Assembly (NCBI GenBank): GCA_937982505.1
Contig: CALJLV010000205.1
Coordinates: 1-26,563, forward strand
DNA length: 26,563 nt
From: an uncultured Desulfobacteraceae bacterium
GTDB lineage: Bacteria > Desulfobacterota > Desulfobacteria > Desulfobacterales > UBA2174
Reading direction: 5' to 3'
In this document: positions 1 to 8,114 of the stretch, piece after piece
How the letters are laid out: each line of letters begins with the position of its first letter
Numbering within the stretch: position 1 is the stretch's first letter
Position numbers and translations under genes: made by a program
The notes under the pieces: generated by a model
The model's input: only the letters and a program-made list of their open reading frames with translations
Database searches by the model: none
What the model was told of the DNA's origin: nothing

Positions 1-67
1 TCAAGCAGAAGACGGCATACGAGTTTGCCTGACTTTACTGGAGTTCAGACTTGTGCTCTTCCGATCT
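1..67. other. Illumina P7 index adapter left on the contig end (artefact)
   Basis: Bases 2-23 match the Illumina P7 flow-cell primer (starts CAAGCAGAAGACGGC). An 8-base index-like stretch follows at 26-33, then the Read-2 primer, ending in GCTCTTCCGATCT at 55-67. The 66 bases at 2-67 have exactly the length of P7 + 8-nt index + Read-2 adapter. I count four mismatches to the standard sequence, at 24, 34, 36 and 51, all to T. This is library adapter, not genome. It also supplies the stop codon and the last 21 or so residues of the minus-strand reading frame, including the string RKSTSLNSS, a well-known signature of adapter translated into protein databases. Confidence 0.97.
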
Positions 68-2058
68 TGGGGCACATCCGAAAAGTCCGCCTCGGCCAGC
101 AGCTCGGCCAGAATCTCGAACAGAACCCAATGGTTGCGGACCAGGGCCTTGCCCCCCAGGGAGACAAAGGGCAGACAGGCGCGCGGGCCGTCGAAGCGGG
201 TGCGCGCCTGGACCCCCAGGCCCACCCCGCCGGTGTAGGTGTCGATGCGCCGCGCCATGGCCGCGTAGTCCCGCCGCCGGGTGCCCATTCGCGAAGCGGC
301 ATAGCAGAAAAAGGGAATCAGGGGGCGCCGGCTTTCCGGGACCCGGCCGATCCCGCCCACGGCGCTCAGGTAGACGATCCCGGCCGTAGGCTGGGGGTAG
401 CACAGGGCCGGCGCGACCCCGTAGCGGTCCGCGGGATGGCTCACCGGCACCCGGGGCGGGATCTCGCTCAAGGCCAAGGTGGGCAGGCAGGCGACATCCT
501 CCACCATTTCCTGGCGCCGGGCCAGGGCCGCGGTGTCGGCCCGGATAGCCTCCGCCTCGGCGGGGCTGAGGGCCGCCTGGCGGGCGTTCAGTTCGGCCCG
601 CTCGCGGGCCGCCTCCCGGGAGCCCATCTGGGGATCCGGGGCCAGCACGAATCGCACCCGGTGGGGATTGTCGAGAAAATGGCGCCGGATGCGCGCCTCG
701 AAGAATCCGCCGGTGGCGATCTCGCTGTGCAAACGCGCCAGATCCGCATCGAAGCGCAGCAGGACGGCCGGATCGGCCCCGTGGAGCCAGGCCCCCGCCA
801 GGTGCAGCAGCAGCTTGAGGCCGTAGGGATAGGGGGTGTTGGTGACCTCCTTGCGGTGGAACTCGATCTGGTGCACCGCGGAGGCCACCAGGTCAGGCGG
901 TACCCCGTCGCGCACCAGGGCCGAGAGGGTTTCGAAGATGATCCCCTCCACGGCCGGTCCCGCGTCGGCGGCCACCTCCTTGAGCCCGCAGGCAAAGAGG
1001 GTGTCCCGGTTGTCGCCGTCGAAGCCGCTGCCGTCGGAAAGGGCCGTGCCCAGACCCGAATCCATCAGGGCGCGGCGCAGGGGAGCGCTGTCGTTGCCCA
1101 GCAGGATCTGCTCGAGAACTTCCAGCACCAGGACCTCGAAGCTGTCGCGGATATCGGCCGCCAGCCAGGCCACGCAGGCCTGGTGCTTGCGCGCCGGATC
1201 CTCCCCGGGGGCCAGGGGATAATGCTGGACCATCTGGCGCGGTGCGCTCCAGCGCGGCTGGCAGGGCACCTCGGTGCCTGGATCGATGGCGGCAAACGCG
1301 GACAGCACGCGCTCCTCGATGAAGGCCAGATGATCGGCCAAGGGCAGATTGCCGTAGGTGTAAAAGAAGGCGTTGCTCGGGTGGTAGTGGCGCCGGTGGA
1401 AGGCCACCAGTTCAGCGTGGGTCAGCCGGGGAATCACGGCCGGATCCCCGCCCGAATTGTGCCGGTAGGTGGTGTCCGGATAGAGGGCGCCGAGCAGGCC
1501 GCGGCCCAGGACCTGGTCGGGCGAGCTCATGGCCCCCTTCATCTCGTTGAAGACCACCCCCTTGTAGACCAGCCGCTCGCTGCCGTCATCGGCCGTCTCG
1601 AACTCCAGGCGGTGCCCCTCCTGCTTGAAGCTGAGCGGATCGATGAGCGGAAAGAAGGCCGCGTCCAGGTAGACATCCATCAGGTTGTAAAAGTCTTTGC
1701 GGTTTTGCGTCGAAAAGGGGTACATGGTCCAGTCCGACGCGGTGAAGGCGTTCATGAAGGTGCTCAGACTGCGCTTGAGCATGGAAAAGAAGGGATCGCG
1801 CACCGGATAGCGCCGGGACCCGCAAAGGACGGTGTGCTCCAGGATGTGCGCCACGCCGGTGGCATCGGCGGGCACGGTCTTGAAGGCCACGCTGAAGGTG
1901 TTCTCGGTGTCGGCGTTGGCCAGGTGCAGATGGCGCGCCCCGCTGGCCGGATGCACCAGGGCCACCAGGGTGAGGTCCAGTTCGGCGATGGATTCGACCC
2001 GCTCGACCCGGTACCCGCCGATGCGGTCTCCGGACTGGATGGGCGATGAGGTGGTCAT
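68..2058 (-). CDS. M16 family zinc metalloprotease, presequence-protease (PreP)-like, 3'-truncated
   Basis: Zinc peptidase of the M16C/PreP group, which degrades short unstructured peptides inside a closed two-half chamber. The ATG at 2058 is preceded by AAAGGAG at good spacing; longer in-frame starts read into the divergent promoter region and lack this site. The inverted zinc motif HILEH is at residues 71-75 (ligands H71 and H75, base E74), and NEMKG at 171-175 gives the third ligand E172. The 97-residue distance from H75 to E172 is the one I recall for PreP. About 663 genuine residues remain; the family is usually near 970-1000, so roughly the last third (C-terminal half-chamber) is lost where the contig runs into adapter at 67. 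There is no obvious signal peptide, so it is probably cytoplasmic. It diverges from rsmA across 162 bp. Confidence 0.93.
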
Positions 2059-2220
2059 GGGTGAAACTCCTTTGGCAAGCGGGCTGGAAGAGAGGCGGTT
2101 TTCCGCCGGCGAACCTGCCCGACGGTCCCGCGGCGGATATAGACGGCGCCAAACCGCGAAAATGGCAGCCATGCTAAGAAAGACCCCGATGAAAGTCAAT
2201 CCGCACAGGACCGGCGCACC

Positions 2221-3072
2221 GTGAGAAACCCACGTGCCGTCATGGATGCCTGGGGGCTGAGGCCCAATAAGGCCATGGGGCAGAACTTTCTTCACGCGCC
2301 GCGGATCGTGGACCGCATCGTGGCGTCTACCGCCGCCGGCCCTCAAGAGACCCTGCTGGAAATCGGCCCGGGCCTGGGCGCCCTGACCCTGGCGCTGGCC
2401 GACCGGTGCGCCCGGCTGATCGCGGTGGAGAAGGACCCCCGGATGGTGCCTCTGCTGCGGGCCGAACTGATCGCCGCCGGACATGAACAGGTGGAGATTG
2501 TCGAGGCCAGCATTCTGGATCTGGACCTGGCCGCCCTCGCCGGTCCCGGCGCCCCCATGGTGGTCCTGGGCAATCTGCCCTACAACATCTCCTCCCAGGT
2601 CCTGGTGCATCTGGTGGCGCATCGGGCGGTCATCGACCGGGCGGTGCTCATGTTCCAAAAGGAGCTGGCCGAGCGGATCACGGCCCGTCCCGGCGGGCGG
2701 GACTATGGCCGCCTGACCGTGGTCCTGGCCTACTGCGCCCAGGTGCGCCCGCTCTTCACGGTGGGGGCCCAGAATTTCTTTCCCCGGCCCAAGGTCGACT
2801 CCACCGTGGTGGAAGTACGCTTCACGGCGCCCCCGACCCCGGTACGGGACGAGGCGCTATTTGCCAGGGTGGTCCAGGCGGCCTTCGGCCAGCGGCGCAA
2901 GACCCTCAAAAACGCCCTTTCGGGCAGCGCCCTGCCCCTGGATCCCGCCGCGGCCGAAGCGCTGCTGGCGATGGCCGGCATCGACCCCCGGCGCCGCGCC
3001 GAAACCCTGACGGTGGCCGAGTTCGCGATGCTCAGCGACGGCCTGGGCGACTGGCTGGCGGCCAAGGGATAG
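2221..3072 (+). CDS. rsmA: 16S rRNA (adenine1518-N6/adenine1519-N6)-dimethyltransferase RsmA (KsgA)
   Basis: SAM-dependent enzyme that dimethylates two adjacent adenines in the 3'-end hairpin of 16S rRNA during late 30S assembly. Family signatures are present: GQNFL at residues 20-24, SAM-binding motif I EIGPGLG at 47-53 and the catalytic NLPYN at 118-122. The C-terminal part has FFPRPKVDS and the helical FGQRRKTLKN segment expected of RsmA. The length of 283 aa fits the family. The start is uncertain: GTG at 2221 is used here, but ATG at 2242 would give 276 aa and neither has a clear Shine-Dalgarno sequence. The gene stands alone, divergent from the M16 protease and convergent with the next small gene. 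Identity is secure; only the N-terminus is in doubt. Confidence 0.96.
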   Translation: MRNPRAVMDAWGLRPNKAMGQNFLHAPRIVDRIVASTAAGPQETLLEIGPGLGALTLALADRCARLIAVEKDPRMVPLLRAELIAAGHEQVEIVEASILDLDLAALAGPGAPMVVLGNLPYNISSQVLVHLVAHRAVIDRAVLMFQKELAERITARPGGRDYGRLTVVLAYCAQVRPLFTVGAQNFFPRPKVDSTVVEVRFTAPPTPVRDEALFARVVQAAFGQRRKTLKNALSGSALPLDPAAAEALLAMAGIDPRRRAETLTVAEFAMLSDGLGDWLAAKG

Positions 3073-3147
3073 CCGCTGCAAACGCCGATGAACCAGCGCC
3101 GGCGGCTCGCCCTCAGGGCTTCCCCTTGCCGGGGCGCACCGCGGCGT

Positions 3148-3480
3148 CTAGAACTCCAGCACCATGCTGTCCAGGGCGGCGTAGGGCCTGAACGGCCGGC
3201 CGGCCTCCCGGGCCACCCGGCCCGGGACCACCACCTTGGAGTCAAGCTGGGCGTAATCGACGAAGGTGCGGCCATCGATGCGCACCGTCATCCCACCCTG
3301 GGGCGTACTGACCAGAACGAGGGCCTTGGTGTTGCGGTATTGTTCGGCCAGCTCCGGCAGACCCAGGCGTTCGGCCTGGCGGCCGATGTCCACCTCCTGG
3401 TAAAAACGCGAGGTCTGCTCGAGGCGATGGGCGTTCTCGGCGCCGATGGTGTCCAGAACCCGGTTCAATGCGCTGTTCAT
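3148..3480 (-). CDS. Conserved-looking hypothetical protein, 110 aa
   Basis: I do not recognise a family. The ATG at 3480 has a strong ribosome site (GGAAAGGAG) about 6 bases upstream, and codon use matches the neighbours, so it is very likely real. The N-terminal 45 residues look helical and charged (LDTIGAENAHRLEQTSRFY, then GRQAERLGLPELAEQY). The C-terminal part is beta-rich with the pattern MTVRIDGRTFVDYAQLDSKVVVPG. There is no signal peptide, membrane segment or cysteine. It converges on rsmA with 75 bp between stops and diverges from the DksA-like gene. Function unknown; probably a small soluble cytoplasmic protein. Confidence 0.75.
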   Translation of the reverse strand: MNSALNRVLDTIGAENAHRLEQTSRFYQEVDIGRQAERLGLPELAEQYRNTKALVLVSTPQGGMTVRIDGRTFVDYAQLDSKVVVPGRVAREAGRPFRPYAALDSMVLEF

Positions 3481-3612
3481 GGGCGGTCTCCTTTCCGTTG
3501 GGCGACCTTTGAAAAGCGGGTTGCCGCTGACGACTGAGGCCCCAAGGTAGCCCCGAACCGTGAGGAGTCAACTCCCGGCCCGCCGGGTCCCCGACCGGGT
3601 TGAACAACAGGC

Positions 3613-3642
3613 TGGACAAATGACGCCGGCGCCGGGAATAAT
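3613..3642 (+). promoter_or_regulatory. Candidate sigma70 promoter for the DksA-like / radical SAM pair
   Basis: A -35-like TGGACA lies at 3613-3618 and a -10-like AATAAT at 3637-3642 with an 18-bp spacer, each five of six to consensus. This would start transcription near 3649 and leave a leader of about 60 nt. The leader contains a 6-bp hairpin (CCGGTT at 3666-3671 with AACCGG at 3678-3683) ahead of the AAAGGAGG ribosome site at 3695-3702. Found by eye only. Confidence 0.45.
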
Positions 3643-3707
3643 GGCCTCAGGCGGCTTCTGTTGCACCGGTTTGGGCGAACCGGCAGGCCGGATGAAAGGA
3701 GGACAGA

Positions 3708-3974
3708 ATGGCGGTAGGTTGGGCCCGCGACGGGTCCGTCCAGGAGCAGATCGACGCCAGCGTGGACGACGCGGTCAAACTGGCCCGCAGCCGGCTCCCC
3801 CGGGGCCGGGGCGCCACCCATTGCGACGATTGTGAAGAGCCCATTCCCGAGGCCCGCCGAAACGCCATCCCCGGCGTGCGCCTCTGCGTGGACTGCCAGG
3901 CGCGCCTGGAGGCCGCCCAACGGGCCGACATCGGCTACAATCGGCGCGGCAGCAAGGACAGCCAGTTGAAATGA
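3708..3974 (+). CDS. Small DksA/TraR-family C4 zinc-finger protein (YbiI-like)
   Basis: Small protein of the DksA/TraR family, whose larger members bind the RNA polymerase secondary channel with ppGpp. C39, C42, C60 and C63 form C-x2-C-x17-C-x2-C, the DksA zinc-finger spacing, and IPGVRLCVDCQ is typical. At 88 aa it lacks the long N-terminal coiled coil that carries the DksA tip acidic residues, resembling the short TraR/YbiI types. The N-terminal 30 residues could form one helix. AAAGGAGG sits 5 bases before the ATG. Its TGA overlaps the ATG of the radical SAM gene by 4 bases (ATGA at 3971-3974), implying translational coupling. Whether it acts on RNA polymerase cannot be told from the sequence. 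Confidence 0.9.
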   Translation: MAVGWARDGSVQEQIDASVDDAVKLARSRLPRGRGATHCDDCEEPIPEARRNAIPGVRLCVDCQARLEAAQRADIGYNRRGSKDSQLK

Positions 3975-5275
3975 CCCTCCCTCGTGAAAACCGCTCCCTG
4001 CGCGTCCTGCTCATCTCGGCCAACACCGAGACCCTCAACATGCCCACCCTGCCCATGGGACTGGCCAGCGTGGCGGCCGCGGCCCGGGCCGCGGGCCACA
4101 AGGTACGGTTTCTCGACCTGATGGGCCGCATCGAAACCGCCGCCCTCGTCGCGGCGGCCGTGGCCGACTTCGATCCGCAGGTCATCGGGGTTTCCATCCG
4201 CAACATCGACGATCAGCGAAGCCGCGAACCCCAGTTCCTGCTCGACGGCGCCGTACCGGTGGTGGCCGCCTGCCGCCGGGCCAGCCGGGCCCCGGTGGTC
4301 CTGGGCGGAGCCGGCTACAGCCTCTTTCCAGCCGCGGCCCTCGAGTACCTGGGCGCCGACATGGGAATCCAGGGGGAAGGCGAGACGGCATTCGTGCAGC
4401 TTTTGGCGCTTCTGGATGCCGGCCGGCAGGATCTGTCCCAAGTGCCGGGGCTCTACCGACGCGGCGAGCCGCCGCCGCACCGTCGGGTCTACGAACCGGA
4501 CCTTGATCGGCTCCCGCTCGCCGGCCCGGAGCTTTTCGATCCGGCCCTGGCAGACAATCCGGCCTGCTACCTGCCCTTCCAGACCCGCCGCGGCTGCCCG
4601 CTGGGGTGCAGCTACTGCTCGACGGCCACCATCGAGGGGCGCCGGATCCGGCGCCGCTCACCCGAGGCGGTCGTCGCCGCCCTGCGCACCTGGCGCGCGG
4701 CCGGGTTCCGGCGGGTCTTTTTCGTGGACAACACCTTCAACCTGCCGCCGACCTACGCCCGGGAACTTTGCCGCCGGATCGAGCAGGCCGGTCTTGACCT
4801 GCAGTGGCGCGCCATCGTCTACCCCGGCCAGGTGGCGCCGGAACTGGTGGACGCCATGGCCCGGGCCGGGTGCCGGGAGGTGAGCCTGGGATTTGAAAGC
4901 GGTTCAGCCGCAATCCTTGACCGATACGGCAAGCGCTTCACTCCCGAGGATATCCGCCGAGCCGCCCGGCTCTTGGCCGAAGCCGACATCCGGGCCATGG
5001 GCTTTCTCATGCTCGGCGGACCCGGAGAGAACCGGGCCTCGGTTCTCGAAAGCCTTAATTTCGCCGACGGCCTGGGTCTGGAATCAATGCGCCTGACGGT
5101 GGGGGTGCGCATCTATCCGTACACCGATCTCTCCCGCCGCGCCGCGGCCGAGGGGATGATCGCGCCAACGGACGATTTGCTGCAACCCCGATTCTACCTC
5201 GTCCCCGGGATGGCGGACTGGCTCTACGATACGGTGGCGCAATGGTGCGCCCGGCGGTCCGGCTGGTTCTGTTAA
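3971..5275 (+). CDS. B12-binding-domain radical SAM protein
   Basis: Class B-type radical SAM enzyme: an N-terminal cobalamin-binding Rossmann domain (about 10-150) followed by a radical SAM barrel. The N-terminus has the usual PMGLASVAAAARAAGHKVRFLD pattern (residues 28-49) and GEGE at 135-138. I see no DxHxxG motif, so any cobalamin would bind without the lower His ligand, as is common in this class. The 4Fe-4S site is C209-x3-C213-x2-C216. The barrel continues with VFFVDNTFN, the GFESGS-type SAM-contact motif and GFLMLGGPGE. Members do methylations, ring contractions and other rearrangements; the substrate here is unknown. The 434-aa length is normal. It is translationally coupled to the upstream zinc-finger gene, with no ribosome site of its own beyond that overlap. 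Confidence 0.92.
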   Translation: MTLPRENRSLRVLLISANTETLNMPTLPMGLASVAAAARAAGHKVRFLDLMGRIETAALVAAAVADFDPQVIGVSIRNIDDQRSREPQFLLDGAVPVVAACRRASRAPVVLGGAGYSLFPAAALEYLGADMGIQGEGETAFVQLLALLDAGRQDLSQVPGLYRRGEPPPHRRVYEPDLDRLPLAGPELFDPALADNPACYLPFQTRRGCPLGCSYCSTATIEGRRIRRRSPEAVVAALRTWRAAGFRRVFFVDNTFNLPPTYARELCRRIEQAGLDLQWRAIVYPGQVAPELVDAMARAGCREVSLGFESGSAAILDRYGKRFTPEDIRRAARLLAEADIRAMGFLMLGGPGENRASVLESLNFADGLGLESMRLTVGVRIYPYTDLSRRAAAEGMIAPTDDLLQPRFYLVPGMADWLYDTVAQWCARRSGWFC

Positions 5276-5499
5276 GCCTGCGGTTGCCTTGCCGCCTCGA
5301 ACCGCGCCGCCAGCAGGTCGACCCGCTTTCCATGCGGTCGTTTTCCATCAGAAAATCTGACGTCCAGACGGGCCACATCGCGCAGGTTGGCGATCATCGC
5401 CCGTGGCCATGCGGGCCTTGACCCGGGCGATGATCTCTTGGGTGCCAAGGAAGAAGGCCTCCGCAAATCGGCGTCAACCGCCAAGCCTCTTCAACCGTT
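5276..5499. other. Convergent intergenic region with possible decayed coding on the minus strand
   Basis: This lies between the ends of the radical SAM gene and the acyl-CoA dehydrogenase gene. On the minus strand two short frames look like protein: one reads FAEAFFLGTQEIIARVKARM before losing sense, and the other, starting at an overlapping position, continues as a 41-residue tail ending ...AARFEAARQPQA at 5273. Together they could be a frameshifted remnant of a small gene. No family is recognised and no clear terminator is seen. Confidence 0.25.
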
Positions 5500-7086
5500 T
5501 TATGGCACCTTGGCCAGGGCCTCGTCCTGGTAAGCGTGGAAAAGGCGGTGGCAGAAATCATCCCATTGCTTGCAGACCGCCACGGTCTCCGGATTCAATA
5601 CCAGCAGACTGGGATGGGCCAGCAAGCTGTCGATCTCCTCCTGAAACGCCTTCACCCGATCGGCCGGTGCCCCGGCCAGCACGCTGGCCACGAACCTGGC
5701 GGGCGGATACCAGACGGCCGCCTTCTGCAGGTCCCGGTGAATCTGGGTCAAGAGCACATTGCGCGGCCCCTCCCAGAGCTCGTTGACCGCGGCATCCCGG
5801 TAGAGCCGCGGCAGGGCCGAAAAATCCTCCATCACCCCGTGGCCGCCGAACAGGCTCATGGCGGAGCGCAGCACGTCCGGGCAGTCCCAGCTGGCCGTGA
5901 TCTTCTGGAGCATGATCAGCTCGCGCACCTCCCAGCGCTTCCTTTTCGTCTCCAGCGGCTCGTCGGCCCGCGCCCCGGCAAACCCGCCCGGCAGGGCCAG
6001 CACGTCCTGGTAGAGACGGAAGGCGCCGGCCAGGGTGCGCTTGGCCGTGTGCTCGATATCGGCCAACTGTCCGGCCACCATGGGAAACCGGGCCAGCGGC
6101 AAGCCGAAAGCATTGCGAAAATCGCAGTACTTGGCCGCCTCGCGCCAGGCGCGCATCATGCTGGCGGCCCCGGAAAGCCCCACCGTGAGCCGCGAATAGG
6201 TGAGCACGATGCCCACCACGTTGGCCAGGCCCCGTTCCAGGGCGCCCACCGGGTAGGCCACGGCCCCGTCCAGGGTGATCTCGGCCGTGGTCAGCTCCCC
6301 GGTGCCCATCTTCCACTTGATCCGGTCGATGGTGAAGCCGTTGCGCCGCTCCCGCTCCCGGTCCCCCGGCAGCCAGGACGGCATGACGAAAAGCCCCACC
6401 TTCTCCGAATCCCGGGGCTTGGCCGTGACCATGGCGTAGTCGGCATGGGTGGCCGAGCAGAAGAACTTGGTGCCGTAGAGCCGCCACACCCCGTCTTCCG
6501 CCACCGCTTCCAGAACGTTGGCCGGAACGTCGGAACCGCCCTGGATCTCGGACAGATACTGGGCCCCGATGGCGAACTGGCCGTCGATCCCCTCCTTGCA
6601 GTGGTGCAGGATGCGCTGCAGCGCCGGGGTGCCGGCATAGGGCGCGATGGCCGCCACCAGCCCCTCGGTGCAGATCAGCGGGCAGGCGATGCCGGCCTCG
6701 CCGTTCTGGTAGATGACGAACATCTTGGCCAGGCGCACCCAGGGGTGAGTCCGGTTCGAAAAGAGGGCCTCGCCGAAGATCTCGCGCTCCATCACCTCGG
6801 TCTCGTGGGGCCGCACGATGCGGTCGATGCGGTTGTGGTGGCCGTCGTAGTGCATCATGTGGGGCCGCTTTTCAGGCCAGGCGATGGCCTCGGTCATGCG
6901 CCGCCAGCGAAAAGAGGCCTTCCGGGAAACCTCCCGGGCCGCGGCGTCCACCGTCTGGGCCATCTGCCCGCAGAAGCGGCGCACCACGGCCTGGGCGAAA
7001 GGATCGTCGGCGTAGAAGTCGCAGTTTTCCCGCCATTGCAAAAAAATGTTGAAATCATAGGGATTGTTTCGGTTTGGCAGCGTCAT
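5500..7086 (-). CDS. Acyl-CoA dehydrogenase family protein (AidB-like subgroup)
   Basis: FAD-dependent acyl-CoA dehydrogenase-fold flavoprotein that would pass electrons to ETF. SEIQGGSD at residues 179-186 corresponds to the TExxGSD flavin/substrate motif; FGGHGVMED at 413-421 is the conserved GGxG loop. E439 in LWEGPRN aligns with the catalytic base of the YEGT motif. The WEGPxNV form and the long N-terminal domain with HPWVRLAK resemble AidB and related large ACADs rather than short-chain butyryl-CoA dehydrogenases. The length from this start is 528 aa. I chose ATG 7086 over the 37-residue longer frame because GGAG lies 8 bases upstream and the extension (GGPCRAPGHSGAG) looks non-coding. 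The gene is downstream of aapP on the same strand but separated by about 215 bp. Substrate unknown. Confidence 0.9.
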   Translation of the reverse strand: MTLPNRNNPYDFNIFLQWRENCDFYADDPFAQAVVRRFCGQMAQTVDAAAREVSRKASFRWRRMTEAIAWPEKRPHMMHYDGHHNRIDRIVRPHETEVMEREIFGEALFSNRTHPWVRLAKMFVIYQNGEAGIACPLICTEGLVAAIAPYAGTPALQRILHHCKEGIDGQFAIGAQYLSEIQGGSDVPANVLEAVAEDGVWRLYGTKFFCSATHADYAMVTAKPRDSEKVGLFVMPSWLPGDRERERRNGFTIDRIKWKMGTGELTTAEITLDGAVAYPVGALERGLANVVGIVLTYSRLTVGLSGAASMMRAWREAAKYCDFRNAFGLPLARFPMVAGQLADIEHTAKRTLAGAFRLYQDVLALPGGFAGARADEPLETKRKRWEVRELIMLQKITASWDCPDVLRSAMSLFGGHGVMEDFSALPRLYRDAAVNELWEGPRNVLLTQIHRDLQKAAVWYPPARFVASVLAGAPADRVKAFQEEIDSLLAHPSLLVLNPETVAVCKQWDDFCHRLFHAYQDEALAKVP

Positions 7087-7302
7087 CGCATCGCTCCATT
7101 CCCCCTCGATGGGAGACTGTGGTTTACGGGGCCAGGCAGCCCCGGCGCCGGAATGCCCCGGAGCCCGGCACGGTCCGCCCTTTAATTCAGCATCCATTTT
7201 GAGAAAAATTCAACCCTGGGACAGGCTGCCGGGCCCTTCGGGCCGATGCGCATCCGGCCAGAAGGATGCACAACGGGTTCTTGGGGAATGGCCGTCCGGT
7301 GC

Positions 7303-8070
7303 TCAGTGCAGAATCTGGCTCAGGAAGAGTTTGGTGCGCTCATGCTGGGGATGGTTGAAAAATTCGGCGGGGGTGTTCTCTTCCACGATCCGGCCATAGT
7401 CCATGAACAGCACCCGGTGGGCCACGCTCTTGGCAAACCCCATCTCATGGGTCACCACCAGCATGGTCATGCCTTCCCGGGCCAGGCTGATCATCACGTC
7501 CAAAACCTCCTTGACCATCTCCGGATCCAGGGCGCTGGTGGGCTCGTCGAAGAGCATGACATTGGGCTTCATGCACAGGCTGCGGGCGATGGCCACCCGC
7601 TGCTGCTGGCCGCCGGAGAGCTGGCCGGGATATTTTCGGGCCTGCTCGGCGATGTGAACCTTTTCCAGGTAGTACATGGCCGTCTCTTCGGCCTCCTTCT
7701 TGGGGACCTTGCGCACCCAGATGGGACCCAGGGTGAGGTTTTCCAGGATGGTCAGGTGCGGAAAAAGGTTGAAATGCTGGAAGACCATCCCCACTTCGGC
7801 CCGGATTTTTTCGATGTTCTTGATGTCGTTGGTCAGCTCGATGCCATCGACGATGATCCGGCCCCGCTGGTGCATCTCCAGGCGGTTGATGCAGCGGATG
7901 AGGGTCGATTTGCCCGATCCGGAAGGACCGCAGATCACGATGCGTTCGCCCCGGGCGACCTTCAGATGAATATCCTGGAGCACGTGAAAATCGCCGAACC
8001 ATTTGTGCATGCCGGCGATTTCGATGATGGGGGCCTCGGGGTGGCCGCTTTCGGGGGGATTGTCAGACAT
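7303..8070 (-). CDS. aapP: General L-amino-acid ABC transporter, ATP-binding subunit AapP
   Basis: ATPase of a polar amino-acid importer (HisP/GlnQ/AapP family), 255 aa, the usual length. Walker A is GPSGSGKST at 48-56, the Q-loop Q98 is in MVFQHFNLFPH, the signature is LSGGQQQR at 151-158 and Walker B is VMLFDEP at 171-177 with catalytic E176; switch H208 is in VVTHEMGFAK, which is characteristic of amino-acid ATPases. The start at 8070 has GAGAAAGG at proper distance. The frame runs open upstream into aapM sequence, but that part is a shadow. It is the last gene of aapJQMP, 44 bp after the aapM stop. Downstream, small hairpins at 7232-7244 and 7250-7269 might help end the transcript, without a good U-run. 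Confidence 0.96.
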   Translation of the reverse strand: MSDNPPESGHPEAPIIEIAGMHKWFGDFHVLQDIHLKVARGERIVICGPSGSGKSTLIRCINRLEMHQRGRIIVDGIELTNDIKNIEKIRAEVGMVFQHFNLFPHLTILENLTLGPIWVRKVPKKEAEETAMYYLEKVHIAEQARKYPGQLSGGQQQRVAIARSLCMKPNVMLFDEPTSALDPEMVKEVLDVMISLAREGMTMLVVTHEMGFAKSVAHRVLFMDYGRIVEENTPAEFFNHPQHERTKLFLSQILH

Positions 8071-8114
8071 GGGGGCCTTTCTCAGGTCATTGCGCGGCGC
8101 GGAAAGCGCACGGA

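Noticed and set aside
25..2049. Plus-strand open frame of 674 codons opposite the M16 protease
   Set aside because: It begins inside the adapter, is Gly/Gln/His-rich as expected for the antisense of a GC-rich gene, and overlaps a gene with complete zinc motifs on the other strand.
2059..2658. N-terminal extension of the M16 frame by 200 codons
   Set aside because: It runs antisense through rsmA, has no family similarity, and a good ribosome site is present at ATG 2058.
7232..7269. Rho-independent terminator after aapP
   Set aside because: Stems are only 5-6 bp and the nearest U-run is about 25 nt further on, so I mention it only under aapP.
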